Source of the DNA: Bacteroidales bacterium
Lineage (GTDB): Bacteria > Bacteroidota > Bacteroidia > Bacteroidales > UBA932
Direction: 5' to 3'
Assembly (NCBI GenBank): GCA_017557535.1
Contig: JAFYYM010000077.1
Location: forward strand, 1-64,000
DNA: 64,000 nt
The notes under the pieces were generated by a model, which made no database searches, was not told the DNA's origin, and worked only from the letters and a program-made list of their open reading frames with translations. Shown in pieces: positions 35,711 through 45,072 of the stretch (the first letter of the stretch is position 1; each line of letters opens with the position of its first letter). Position numbers and translations under genes: made by a program.

Positions 35711-38221
35711 GCCGAGGTTGACCACAAACCGGTTCGGATGAGGCACCATCTCCCCATTGATCATTCTCTCACGGTGGGTCAATCTCCAGACGGCATCAAC
35801 CCTGAACACCTTGAATATGTTGGAAAGTCCCACTCCCGCCTCCACGTATGGAGTCTCAAGTTTCCTCATACCTTCCGGGAAGACTAGCTCGGCGTTAAAT
35901 AGCGGATCACCCTGAATGCCATTGTTCTCATCCCTCAATGTACCATAGGCAGCCCTCACCAGGACTACTTCCCTGAGTTTGAGTTTCTTGATCAGAGGTA
36001 TCTTCCCCAAGAAGAAACCCCTAAAATCATGCTCCCAGAACATAGTAGCCCAGGTGTCCGAGGCGAACTCGTAGTAGTCCATGCAAGAGAAGGCCTTGCT
36101 CTTGATCTTGTAAGTCTCGTTGCCCTCATATATCTTGAGCAACAGATAAGGCACTTTACCGACCACTGTTCCCGCATTGAGCACTATGTTGGAAGATCCG
36201 ACCGGAGGCGTCAACAAGGTGTATTGAATCTTCATTTCCGGGCGGAAGAAGGTATATTCATTGCGTCCCAGGTCTTTCATGGCCGCGGCGAAGTTGAATG
36301 TCACCACCGGATATGATGAGAACACGAAGTGCCTGTCGAACACTCCCCTGGTGATAATCTCGTCCTTGGAGAAACGCAATTGCAGAAGGGCCTGGTCGAT
36401 ACCCACAGACTCAATAGAGGAGCCGTCAGGGCGCATCATTGGAACCACCCGGCTGGGGAAAATCTCCCTTCTCTCCATTCCCATGGTCATATTGAAGCCA
36501 TGTGACCATTCATGCTGGTAGGTGACGGCGATATCATTGATCATGCTCATCTTCCTCCCGCCCTTCTTCGTGAGGATGGAGTTGACCACATCTCCATTAC
36601 CGAAACCGAACGAGCCTGCCCCGAGAGGAAGCATATCACGCTTATAGGTGAGGTTAAGCTTCCTGTAAGGCATATTGCCGAACATTATCTCCGTAGAGAA
36701 TCCGCCTTTCCACATCCTATCCTCAAGTCCGTACGCGCCGTAGCCCATAAAGCGGAACCTCCTGCTGAGTTCCTTGGTGGTCTGGAATCCCATCTGGAAT
36801 CTCGGTCCCTCCAGATCATTGAAACTGTATATCGAATCGTATGGACCCAGGCCGAAATATTTGAACTTGAAGAATCCCGTGGAGAACATGTCCACAACCT
36901 TCTCGGCTCCCTTGTAAAGGGGTACGTTCTTCACGGAGTCCACCATTTCGTAGATACCGCGCTCTTTTTCGTCCAAAGGATAGGGCCTTACAGACGCCCA
37001 GTAATCCTCATCATGCCTCAGGACATCATTGTGCATCAGAACCGGCGCTTTGGAATCCAATATTCCCAAGAGCTGGCTTTCCTCAAAAGATGGCTCAGAA
37101 TAGTCGATACGCCGACTTGCCATGAAGGCTATCTCATTCGATGACCCAGGGAGAGAGACGGCCATATCGATGAAGAACTTGTCCTGCTTATAGAACCATG
37201 AGGCATCCGGAAGGCGCTGATTATCAACATTCAGCACAAGATTCCTAACCCAATTGACTCCTGCTCCACCCTTGAGCCTCGCATTGACGGACCTGATGGC
37301 GGACTCCTCCGCATCAATCGATATCTCGCCGTCAAAAGCCGGCGAAGACACCCACCGGGAAGGGGTGAAACGCAAACGGTAGGTCAATCGTCCGTCGACA
37401 TACAGGCTGTCAACTAGACTATAGTCGTAGAACAAGGACCCGTTGTCAGCCAATGGAGAGGGAATCTCGACTTGGAACACATTGATGTAGTTCTCGTAAA
37501 AATTAGCCTTGATGTACAATCCGCCTGTGAACTGAGCGACAGTCTTCTCCTCCTCGACACCTGAGATGCGGCTCGACTCAATCACTTCCTTCTTGATCTC
37601 AGGGCTCCTCGAGTGGTAATAATGTGACTTCGACTCAGAAAGCATCACCGGAAGATAGGGCAATCCGGACACGACGGACGTGTCCACATAATCGTAAACG
37701 AAACGGAAACCTCTCGGAAGGAGTCGACTTACGATAGGATTCTGGGGATTGACCATATCCAGCTCGTTCCTGCTGTATATTCCACAATCATAATGGTCAC
37801 GGGATTCAGGATTGTTTCGTCCCTTGGCTTCCTTGGCACTGGTGAGTATCTTCTTGACAAGTTGGGCATCTGACTCCACGATAGCTGGATCGAGCTCATC
37901 CACAACTGGTTCCAACGCCAGATAAACAGTATTGAAACGACCGGGAGTGATTATGGCCTCAACCGAGGAATAACCAACACGGCTGGCTGAGAGTGATGAC
38001 ACAGTGTCTATCTTGGTCTCGATAGCGAACCATCCCTCCACATCAGCAGTGGCGCTGATTGACGTACCCTTGAAAAAGACTGTGGCGAAAGGAATCCCCT
38101 CCCCTGTGGACATATCAAACACCTTTCCTCTGACTTTCGTGGTTTGCGCCACCATGTTGGCAGGGGCGAAGAACGAGGTTAGAAAGAAGGCCGCTAAAAG
38201 GAATATCCTCAAGGTTCTCAT
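35693..38221 (-). CDS. DUF5686 outer membrane protein with carboxypeptidase-like N-domain
   Basis: 842 residues. Signal peptide (MRTLRIFLLAAFFLTSFFAP), a carboxypeptidase-regulatory-like Ig domain (about 30-110: VRGKVFDMSTGEGIPFATVF), a middle region, and a C-terminal half of beta strands rich in aromatic ends (FRFMGYGAYGLED, FVVNLGFEFNL) typical of an outer membrane barrel. DUF5686 proteins are common in Bacteroidota; their role is not established. The ATG overlaps the stop of the DUF4783 gene (ATGA). Confidence 0.82.
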   Translation of the reverse strand: MRTLRIFLLAAFFLTSFFAPANMVAQTTKVRGKVFDMSTGEGIPFATVFFKGTSISATADVEGWFAIETKIDTVSSLSASRVGYSSVEAIITPGRFNTVYLALEPVVDELDPAIVESDAQLVKKILTSAKEAKGRNNPESRDHYDCGIYSRNELDMVNPQNPIVSRLLPRGFRFVYDYVDTSVVSGLPYLPVMLSESKSHYYHSRSPEIKKEVIESSRISGVEEEKTVAQFTGGLYIKANFYENYINVFQVEIPSPLADNGSLFYDYSLVDSLYVDGRLTYRLRFTPSRWVSSPAFDGEISIDAEESAIRSVNARLKGGAGVNWVRNLVLNVDNQRLPDASWFYKQDKFFIDMAVSLPGSSNEIAFMASRRIDYSEPSFEESQLLGILDSKAPVLMHNDVLRHDEDYWASVRPYPLDEKERGIYEMVDSVKNVPLYKGAEKVVDMFSTGFFKFKYFGLGPYDSIYSFNDLEGPRFQMGFQTTKELSRRFRFMGYGAYGLEDRMWKGGFSTEIMFGNMPYRKLNLTYKRDMLPLGAGSFGFGNGDVVNSILTKKGGRKMSMINDIAVTYQHEWSHGFNMTMGMERREIFPSRVVPMMRPDGSSIESVGIDQALLQLRFSKDEIITRGVFDRHFVFSSYPVVTFNFAAAMKDLGRNEYTFFRPEMKIQYTLLTPPVGSSNIVLNAGTVVGKVPYLLLKIYEGNETYKIKSKAFSCMDYYEFASDTWATMFWEHDFRGFFLGKIPLIKKLKLREVVLVRAAYGTLRDENNGIQGDPLFNAELVFPEGMRKLETPYVEAGVGLSNIFKVFRVDAVWRLTHRERMINGEMVPHPNRFVVNLGFEFNL

Positions 38222-38622
38222 CTGATCCTGTCGATCTTCAGCTGCTGGATCTTATAGCGATCCTTGCTTTTACTGACGAAAATTGTCACCTCGAAAAGCT
38301 CCCCTCCGGCATTGAGATAGCCGAGAGCATACTTGGAGTTGGACCTGGAGGCTGTATGATTGATCTCGAAAGAACGCGGAGTGTGAGACGCGAAAAAAGA
38401 CTTCAGGATCTGCTTTGCCTGATTACGGCTGGAATCATTCGTAGAAGACATTATGGATATCTCAAGATTGTCGGCGAACCAAGCCGACAGACTCTCGGCA
38501 TCTCCACTGCCCAGATACTTGGATATGGGCACGAAAACATCATAGCTGTCCTTGGCCGCATTCGCGGACAGGCACAGCAACAATGCCGCGGTAGCGAGGA
38601 ATAACTTCATACTAATCCTCAT
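38218..38622 (-). CDS. DUF4783 secreted protein
   Basis: 134 residues. Signal peptide (MKLFLATAALLLCLSANAAK, from an alternative ATG at 38610), then an NTF2-like cone fold pattern (VFVPISKYLGSGDAESLSAW, FASHTPRSFEINH, YALGYLNAGGELFEVTIFV). It matches DUF4783, a small periplasmic family. It is translationally coupled to the DUF5686 gene by a four-base overlap, so the two proteins may cooperate in the envelope. No catalytic residue evident. Confidence 0.78.
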   Translation of the reverse strand: MRISMKLFLATAALLLCLSANAAKDSYDVFVPISKYLGSGDAESLSAWFADNLEISIMSSTNDSSRNQAKQILKSFFASHTPRSFEINHTASRSNSKYALGYLNAGGELFEVTIFVSKSKDRYKIQQLKIDRIR

Positions 38623-38636
38623 GATGCCTGGATTTG

Positions 38637-38667
38637 TTGCAAATACCGAGCCACTTTCTTATTTTTG
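38637..38667 (+). promoter_or_regulatory. Promoter of rlmH, abutting the start codon
   Basis: TTG (38637-38639), 20 bases, TATTTTTG (38660-38667), six bases, ATG (38674). The geometry is the same as at lnt and predicts a leaderless or nearly leaderless message. Confidence 0.6.
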
Positions 38668-38673
38668 CAATTG

Positions 38674-39144
38674 ATGAGAATATGCTTGCTCACTGTCGGC
38701 AAAACCGATGCCGGATGGGTCAGGGAGGGTCTGGAGACATACTCTTCCAGGCTATCCCGTTATGTCCCTTTCAGCGTCAATGAGATTCCCGAGCTTAAGA
38801 ACGCCTCGTCACTCTCAAAAGCCCAGGTCAAGGAGAAGGAAGGCGAGCTGATCTTATCCCGCGTGACAGCGAAAGACACAATGATACTACTGGACGAGAA
38901 GGGAAAGGAGTATTCTTCCAGCGAGTTCGCCAAGGAAGTGGAGAAGTTGATCTCTGGTGGCAAAAATATTGTATTCGTTATCGGCGGCGCTTTCGGTTTC
39001 TCTGACGCCGTCTATGCCAGAAGTGACGGGAAAGTCTCCCTCTCAAGGATGACTTTCACCCACCAGATGGTACGGGCGATTTTTGTCGAGCAGCTTTACC
39101 GGGCATTCACTATCATCAAAGGAGAACCATACCACCACGAATGA
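38674..39144 (+). CDS. rlmH: 23S rRNA (pseudouridine-1915 N3) methyltransferase
   Basis: 156 residues, SPOUT (alpha/beta knot) methyltransferase. Motifs: MRICLLTVGKTDAGWVREG, FVIGGAFGFSDAVYARSDG (SAM knot), LSRMTFTHQMVRAIFVEQLYRA and IIKGEPYHHE at the C-terminus. It methylates helix 69 of 23S rRNA on assembled ribosomes. The ATG at 38674 gives the family's usual length. Its stop overlaps the next gene's start (ATGA). Confidence 0.95.
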   Translation: MRICLLTVGKTDAGWVREGLETYSSRLSRYVPFSVNEIPELKNASSLSKAQVKEKEGELILSRVTAKDTMILLDEKGKEYSSSEFAKEVEKLISGGKNIVFVIGGAFGFSDAVYARSDGKVSLSRMTFTHQMVRAIFVEQLYRAFTIIKGEPYHHE

Positions 39145-42100
39145 GGAGGGGCAATAATAATATTTTGAGATATTCACTATGGGGAGCCCTAGCTGCCGCA
39201 GCCATCCTCATAGTGGTCTTCCTCGCGCCTCACTCATCCCCTTCAGATGTGGTGAAAGCTGCCCAGCGTACAGGAAAAGCGCTTGAGAAGCGCATGGAAA
39301 CGCTTGACAGCCACATCAATACCGCCTTAGAGGAGAACAACGTATGGATTGGTAGTCTCGGAGTGCCTGATGACATGGTAGTCTACCGCTACATAGAGGA
39401 CTCCCTTCAGTCATGGTGCAACCAATTCCCGGTCAAGAACGATGACATCACAGGGAAAGTGGTCATCCAGAGGTTGTCCAGGCCGAGGGAAAACATCTCA
39501 TCCCCACTAGCGGAGATCGGCGAGGATCCCATGTTCGTGAACTACGGCACGAAATGGTATCTCGTCAAGTCCAGGTCAAGCGGTCCCGTAAAGGTGATAG
39601 CGGGACTGGAGATAATGGACACAATGGAGGAAGAGGAGACCACCAGCGGCATCAATCCAAGAATCTCCACTGGCAGAGGCTTCACGATAGTCCCTCTCTC
39701 GGAGAACGGAGGATCCCTTGTCACTTTGGGGGAGATTCCTGTGTTCAAAATCGTCCCGGAATCAATCACCGGCCAAGGGACATTCGCCAGGGCGGCCCTC
39801 TTCTCAAAACTGTTCTCGCCAACCATATACGCGGACGGCAAGTTTTTCAATTCACTGGGAGCGATAATCATATTCTCCCTGGTGGTTTTCCTCGGGGTCC
39901 TCACCTTCTTCCTTTTCCGGAAACGAGTCTTGCGGAGAATCCTGGGCAAAAAACACTGGAAGGTTCTCCTGAGCGCCCATACCATACTCCTGTTCACGCT
40001 GCTGGTGGGGATAGTCATATTCATTCATTTCATTTTCAAGAGCGTTATACTGAACTCAAGCATTTCCCTTGAGCTCTACCGGCTCAATGACTTGAGTATA
40101 TACAGCCTCCTGGTATATGTGACTTTGATTCTCCTCCTGATGACCATTCCCCTTCTGGGGGTAATGATCTCACCTCCCCTAAGGAAACTGACTGGAATAA
40201 AGATGGATCTGCTTTCCGGGACGGCGAGGATCATCACAGCGGTTTTGTTCGCCGCTTACCTGGTCACGATGGTCGGGTTCCTCGGTTTCAAAAAAGAGAA
40301 AGACAGGGTCAATGTGCTCGCCAACCGGCTTTCCATGGAGCGGAATATCAGTCTGGAACTCCAACTGAGGCTGGTTGAGGAGAAAATCGCCTCAGACCAG
40401 CTCATCGCCTCGTTGGCCTCCCTCGCAAACAGCAACAACATAATCCTGAACAGGATTGTGGAGAGCTATATGGTAGGGTTGTCTCAGGACAATGACATCG
40501 TGGTCGAGTTATTCCCGGAGAACGAGAAGAACCCCGCGGCCATCAGTTATTTCACCAGCATGGTCACGGGTGGCACCGTGATCGCTGACGGAACTAGGTT
40601 CCGCTACCATAGGGATGCGGGCGGAAATAGCTTTTACACAGGCAATTTCGCATACTACAATCCTGGAAGCGGGGTAACGATGATGCTTCTCACCGTCTCC
40701 CCGAAGTCCAACAGGGAAGACAGGGGTTACGCCAGGATCCTGGGATATTCCGCCCCGGGTGACGTGCTTATGCCCGCAAGATACTCCTATGCGAAATATT
40801 CCTCCAACAAGCTCGTGTCTTACAAGGGGAACTACGCCTACCCCACCCTCCTGGATGAGGAACGGAAAGAGGAAATGCTCAAGGCGGACGGGGAATTTGT
40901 GAGGGCGAACGGATACACCCATTTCGTCAACAATGTCTCTGATGAGGACCTGATACTGATATCGAGGCCTAAGACAGAGGATTTCTACTATTTCGTGGCT
41001 TTCCTCTTCCTGACTCTCATCCTGTACTTCTGTCTCACCTTCCTGGCATTATTCCGTGACAAGAGGGAAGACCCGGAAAAGAACTACTATAAATCCAGGA
41101 TCAACGCCTCGATGATGGTGGCTCTCGTCATGACCCTCATCGCCCTTGCGGCGGTCAGCGTGCTTTTCGTGTACCGTAGAAACAACGCCAACCTCAAGTT
41201 CTCCATGGCGGAGAAGACGACTTCCATCCAGACTCTCCTGGAGGCCAGGTGCAGGTTCGCGAGGGATTACACCGACTTCAACTCTCAAGAGGCGACCGCG
41301 GCGCTGGAGGATGTGAGCAACACGATGAAGTGCGACATCACGCTCTACACCACTGGCGGAAAGGAGTTCAAATCCACCACTCCAGAAGTGTTCGACAGGA
41401 TGCTCTTAGGCACGAGGATGAACCAGGACGCTTTCGAGAACATCATTTACAAGAACAGGAGGTACTACATCGGGAAGGAGAATGTCGGCAGGGAGGAGAC
41501 CTATTTCCTTTACGCCCCTGTCTTCAATGGCCAGGGGAAAATGATCGCTATCATGAGTGCCCCGTTCACCGATGAGAGTTTCGACTTCAAGTCAGAGGCC
41601 GTTCTCCACTCCATCACCATCGTGACGGTGTTCATGATCCTCCTGCTCCTGGCCCGGCTCCTCATGGGCCGCGCCGTGGACAAGATGTTCAAGCCTATCA
41701 CCGAGGTGGGAAAGAAGATGAATGAGGTAGACATCAACAATCTCGAATATATTGTCTACGAGAGGGACGATGAGGTCTCGACGCTTGTCCGGGCATATAA
41801 CCTCATGGTCCACGACCTCTACAACTCGACCAAACAGCTCACCCAGGCTGAGAGAGACAAGGCATGGGCAACCATGGCCCGCCAGGTAGCACACGAGATA
41901 AAGAATCCACTGACACCAATCAAACTGCAGATCCAGAGGCTCATTAGAATGAAGAGCAACGGCAATCCCGCATGGGCTGACCGTTTCGATGAGATTTCCA
42001 AGGAAGTCCTCTCGCAGATTGACCTGCTTGCAGACACAGCCAATGAGTTCTCCACATTCGCGAAACTATACACGGAGGAACCCGTCGAGATCGATCTTGA

Positions 42101-42557
42101 CAAGATGCTCAAAGAGCAGATAGACCTCTTTGACAGCAGGGAGGATATCAACTTCTCTTACATGGGTCTGGAAGGCGCCAAGGCGGTCGGGCCTAAGCCT
42201 CAGCTCACCCGGGTGTTCGTCAACCTCATCAGCAACTCAGTCCAAGCGATTGAGAATGCCCGTGGAGAAGCGCTTGATAAAGGAGAGGAACCTCCAAAGG
42301 GACAGATACTCGTGTCTCTCAGACTCTCTAATAAGGAAGGCTTCTACGACATCGTGTTCGAGGACAACGGTCCAGGAGTCAGCGACGAGAATCGCTCCAG
42401 GCTGTTCACACCTAACTTCACGACAAAAAGTAACGGCACAGGACTGGGATTGTCCATATGCCGTAACATTGTCGAGAAGTGCAACGGAGAGATCTTCTAC
42501 TCGAAATCATTCACCCTTAAGGGAGCCTGTTTCACCGTAAGGTATCCCCGGAGCTGA
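39141..42557 (+). CDS. Large membrane sensor histidine kinase, NtrY-like
   Basis: 1,138 residues. An N-terminal helix (about 12-30) and extracytoplasmic domain, a group of four helices (about 235-390), a further extracytoplasmic region, more helices (about 615-680 and 820-840), then HAMP (IVYERDDEVSTLVRAYN), HisKA with His918 (ARQVAHEIKNPLTPIKLQIQ) and a HATPase with DNGPGVSDENR and GTGLGLSICRNI. It is an intact kinase, larger than most NtrY. No response regulator lies beside it, so it is an orphan here. Coupled to rlmH by ATGA. Ligand unknown. Confidence 0.88.
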   Translation: MRRGNNNILRYSLWGALAAAAILIVVFLAPHSSPSDVVKAAQRTGKALEKRMETLDSHINTALEENNVWIGSLGVPDDMVVYRYIEDSLQSWCNQFPVKNDDITGKVVIQRLSRPRENISSPLAEIGEDPMFVNYGTKWYLVKSRSSGPVKVIAGLEIMDTMEEEETTSGINPRISTGRGFTIVPLSENGGSLVTLGEIPVFKIVPESITGQGTFARAALFSKLFSPTIYADGKFFNSLGAIIIFSLVVFLGVLTFFLFRKRVLRRILGKKHWKVLLSAHTILLFTLLVGIVIFIHFIFKSVILNSSISLELYRLNDLSIYSLLVYVTLILLLMTIPLLGVMISPPLRKLTGIKMDLLSGTARIITAVLFAAYLVTMVGFLGFKKEKDRVNVLANRLSMERNISLELQLRLVEEKIASDQLIASLASLANSNNIILNRIVESYMVGLSQDNDIVVELFPENEKNPAAISYFTSMVTGGTVIADGTRFRYHRDAGGNSFYTGNFAYYNPGSGVTMMLLTVSPKSNREDRGYARILGYSAPGDVLMPARYSYAKYSSNKLVSYKGNYAYPTLLDEERKEEMLKADGEFVRANGYTHFVNNVSDEDLILISRPKTEDFYYFVAFLFLTLILYFCLTFLALFRDKREDPEKNYYKSRINASMMVALVMTLIALAAVSVLFVYRRNNANLKFSMAEKTTSIQTLLEARCRFARDYTDFNSQEATAALEDVSNTMKCDITLYTTGGKEFKSTTPEVFDRMLLGTRMNQDAFENIIYKNRRYYIGKENVGREETYFLYAPVFNGQGKMIAIMSAPFTDESFDFKSEAVLHSITIVTVFMILLLLARLLMGRAVDKMFKPITEVGKKMNEVDINNLEYIVYERDDEVSTLVRAYNLMVHDLYNSTKQLTQAERDKAWATMARQVAHEIKNPLTPIKLQIQRLIRMKSNGNPAWADRFDEISKEVLSQIDLLADTANEFSTFAKLYTEEPVEIDLDKMLKEQIDLFDSREDINFSYMGLEGAKAVGPKPQLTRVFVNLISNSVQAIENARGEALDKGEEPPKGQILVSLRLSNKEGFYDIVFEDNGPGVSDENRSRLFTPNFTTKSNGTGLGLSICRNIVEKCNGEIFYSKSFTLKGACFTVRYPRS

Positions 42558-43079
42558 TCAAAGCTCTGTGGCGAATTCCTCCATACTCTTTCTGATTGAG
42601 TGTCGCTCCGAAGGGCATGCCCGGGCTGAAGGATGACCTATCGCGAATAAGGCATAAATAACGTATCCCTCAGTTTCAGGAAAAGCCTCCCTCACCTTGA
42701 TTGGATCAAATGAACCCACCCACGTGCAACCCAATCCGAGATCAGCGGCTGCTAACATGATGTGCGTTCCAGCGATCGTGGCGTCAGTCTCCGCCCAGTT
42801 CTTGCCATCACATGCCCGGGTACAAGACTCTTCCGCCTTAGCACCGACCATGACTACAACGGGAGCGTCGAACATGGTGTGTATGGGACGGATACGCGCG
42901 AGCGCATCAGGGCTTGTAAGAGCCCAAACACGGACCGGCTGCATGTTCCTGGCGCTGGGAGCGAGCCTGGCCGCCTCAAGTATCTTAGCCAGCTTACCGG
43001 GAGACACGGGATGCTTATTAAAATCCCTGCAAGAGAATCTTTCTCCTGCCAACTTTAAAAAAGAGTCGGCTTTACTCAT
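42558..43079 (-). CDS. Nitroreductase family FMN protein
   Basis: 173 residues. Nitroreductase fold: RFSCRDFNKHPVSPGKL (FMN phosphate loop), LEAARLAPSARNMQPVRVWA and ADLGLGCTWVGSF. These flavoenzymes reduce quinones, nitro compounds or enones with NAD(P)H as dimers. A Cys-rich part such as SCTRACDGKNWAETDA is slightly unusual but not diagnostic. It converges on the histidine kinase gene with no gap (their stops are adjacent) and is divergent from the EEP gene. Confidence 0.88.
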   Translation of the reverse strand: MSKADSFLKLAGERFSCRDFNKHPVSPGKLAKILEAARLAPSARNMQPVRVWALTSPDALARIRPIHTMFDAPVVVMVGAKAEESCTRACDGKNWAETDATIAGTHIMLAAADLGLGCTWVGSFDPIKVREAFPETEGYVIYALFAIGHPSARACPSERHSIRKSMEEFATEL

Positions 43080-43159
43080 AATCTTACTTTCTTTCTTGAC
43101 AATATAATCAGAATTATTGAAAAATAAAGCTATATTTATGCAAGATAACCAATCCGGAT

Positions 43160-44125
43160 ATGAGAAGCATCAGATCAATTATCATGGCTTTTTTGGCCAT
43201 CATCGCGCTATCCCTTTGCTCATGCGATAAGAAACCGGTTAATATGCGCCTGCTATACTGGAACATCCAAAACGGGATGTGGGATGGGCAGAACGACAAC
43301 TACGACAGGTTCGTGGAGTTTGTGAAAGCCCAGAATCCGGACATTTGTGTATGGTGCGAGGCGCAGTCTATCTGGATCACAGACTCTGACCAGGCCATGC
43401 CCAAAGAGGATCGTTACCTGGTGGATGGCTGGGGGGAGCTTGCTGCCCGTTATGGACATCAATATTGGGGCATCGGAGGGTACAGGGATAATTACCCTCA
43501 AGTCATAACCTCCAAATATCCAATTACTTATATTGACAAGATCACCGGAGAGGAGCCTGACAGGATAGTGGCACATGGCGCTGGCTGGGCCACGGTCGAG
43601 GTAAACGGAAAGACTGTCAACATCGTTACCCTCCACACTTGGCCACAGGCATATGCCCCGGGAGTCGAGGACAGGGAGGCATCCAAGGCCGATCACGGAG
43701 GAGACAAATATAGGGCGATGGAGATGGAATATATCTGCGAGCATACTATCGGTACGTTCCCGGATGCGAAAGACCAGCTCTGGATGATGATGGGCGATTT
43801 CAATTCCCGCTCAAGGGTGGATAACGACAAGTATAATTTCCCCGATGACGACCCCAGGCTTCTAGTGCACGATTATATCCGTGAGAACACTCCCTACATT
43901 GATGTGATCAAAGAGAAATACCCCGATGAGTTTAAGCCCAGCGTGGGCAGCAAGAGTTCCCGCATCGATTTCGTGTATTGCACAAAACCTCTTTTAGACA
44001 GGATCTCTTTCGCTGATATCATCTGGGATGAGTACACGACCCCGATCCGTGATCCCCAAAACCTGTCCAACTTCTGGCGGCCATCAGATCACCTCCCAAT
44101 CATGATAGATTTTAATATGAAATAA
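43160..44125 (+). CDS. Endonuclease/exonuclease/phosphatase-family lipoprotein
   Basis: 321 residues. N-terminal lipoprotein-type signal with lipobox-like LCSC (Cys22). EEP fold: LLYWNIQNGMWDG, NPDICVWCEA (metal Glu), MMGDFNSRS (Asp/Asn), and RIDFVYCTK and SDHLPIMIDF (Asp-His pair). The catalytic set is complete. The family cleaves phosphodiesters or phosphomonoesters; secreted members act on sugar phosphates, sphingolipids or nucleic acids. It lies 6 bases before a type I phosphodiesterase gene, probably one operon. Substrate unknown. Confidence 0.82.
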   Translation: MRSIRSIIMAFLAIIALSLCSCDKKPVNMRLLYWNIQNGMWDGQNDNYDRFVEFVKAQNPDICVWCEAQSIWITDSDQAMPKEDRYLVDGWGELAARYGHQYWGIGGYRDNYPQVITSKYPITYIDKITGEEPDRIVAHGAGWATVEVNGKTVNIVTLHTWPQAYAPGVEDREASKADHGGDKYRAMEMEYICEHTIGTFPDAKDQLWMMMGDFNSRSRVDNDKYNFPDDDPRLLVHDYIRENTPYIDVIKEKYPDEFKPSVGSKSSRIDFVYCTKPLLDRISFADIIWDEYTTPIRDPQNLSNFWRPSDHLPIMIDFNMK

Positions 44126-44131
44126 TTGATT

Positions 44132-45055
44132 ATGAAAAAGTTTCTTCTCTTATTGGCTACCATTTGCCTCATCTCGTCAATAGATGCGGACGGTGCGAAG
44201 AAAAAGGCCAAACGTGTTGTCATGATCGGAATCGACGGCTGGGCTTCCGAGGGTCTCAGGACAGTTCCCGCGGCAGACCTCCCGAACATCCACTACCTTA
44301 TGGAGAATGGCAGTTGGACCCTCGCCAAACGCTCAGTCATGCCTTCAGCCTCAGCGATCAACTGGACGTCAATGTTCAACGGCCTTCCGACCGAGATGCA
44401 CGGATTCGACAAATGGAACTCCACAAGCGGGACCATTCCATCGACTTCTGACAATGGGAACGGCATTCCTCCGACAATATTCACGATCCTGCGCCAGCAA
44501 AGGCCTTCAGCCGAGATCGGATGCGTATACGACTGGGACTGCATCGGCATCCTCGCTGACTCTTTAGCGTTGGACTACAACTATTTCATCAAAACCTACA
44601 GGGGCCAGGAGACCCTTATCCCCACCGAGGAATACACGAAACTGGCGGTGAACTACATCAAGGAGAAGAAGCCGGATTTCTTCACCTTCTACTATGGGGT
44701 GATTGACAACACCGGACACCAGTACGGTTGGTACAGCCCTGAGTACATGGAATGCCAGAAGGAGATCGACAAGGGTATCGGGATGATAATCCAAGCCCTG
44801 AAGGACGCGGGAGTATTCGATGACACGATCCTGATCATATCCTCAGACCATGGCGGTAAGGGAAAGGGACATGGCGGGTTCACGATGTCCGAGCTAGAGA
44901 CCCCGTTCATTGTTTTCGGAAAGAAAGTCAAGAAAGGCTTTGAGTTCCCCGAGCCGATGATGCAGTACGACACAGCCGCGACCATCGCTTACATTCTCGG
45001 CCTGGACATCCCGGACGATTGGAGAGGGAAGCCCATGAAGCAGATATTCAAGTAG
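44132..45055 (+). CDS. Alkaline phosphatase superfamily protein (type I phosphodiesterase/NPP-like), secreted
   Basis: 307 residues. Signal peptide (MKKFLLLLATICLISSIDAD). Metal and active-site motifs: VMIGIDGWASEG (Asp), VMPSASAINWTSMFNG (nucleophile Ser/Thr region), GVIDNTGHQYGW (Asp/His) and ISSDHGGKGKGHGGFT (Asp-His and His). This fits ectonucleotide pyrophosphatase/phosphodiesterase-like enzymes. The frame begins two codons earlier with TTG; I chose the ATG at 44132. It is six bases after the EEP gene, so the two likely remove phosphate from one substrate in steps. Confidence 0.82.
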   Translation: MKKFLLLLATICLISSIDADGAKKKAKRVVMIGIDGWASEGLRTVPAADLPNIHYLMENGSWTLAKRSVMPSASAINWTSMFNGLPTEMHGFDKWNSTSGTIPSTSDNGNGIPPTIFTILRQQRPSAEIGCVYDWDCIGILADSLALDYNYFIKTYRGQETLIPTEEYTKLAVNYIKEKKPDFFTFYYGVIDNTGHQYGWYSPEYMECQKEIDKGIGMIIQALKDAGVFDDTILIISSDHGGKGKGHGGFTMSELETPFIVFGKKVKKGFEFPEPMMQYDTAATIAYILGLDIPDDWRGKPMKQIFK

Positions 45056-45072
45056 GAAACTACCTACTTTTT
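45050..45072 (+). terminator. Terminator between convergent genes
   Basis: AAGTAGG (45050-45056) pairs with CCTACTT (45063-45069) and is followed by TTT. Both stop codons, of the phosphodiesterase gene (TAG, 45053-45055) and of the FAD gene (45064-45066), lie within it. Confidence 0.6.
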
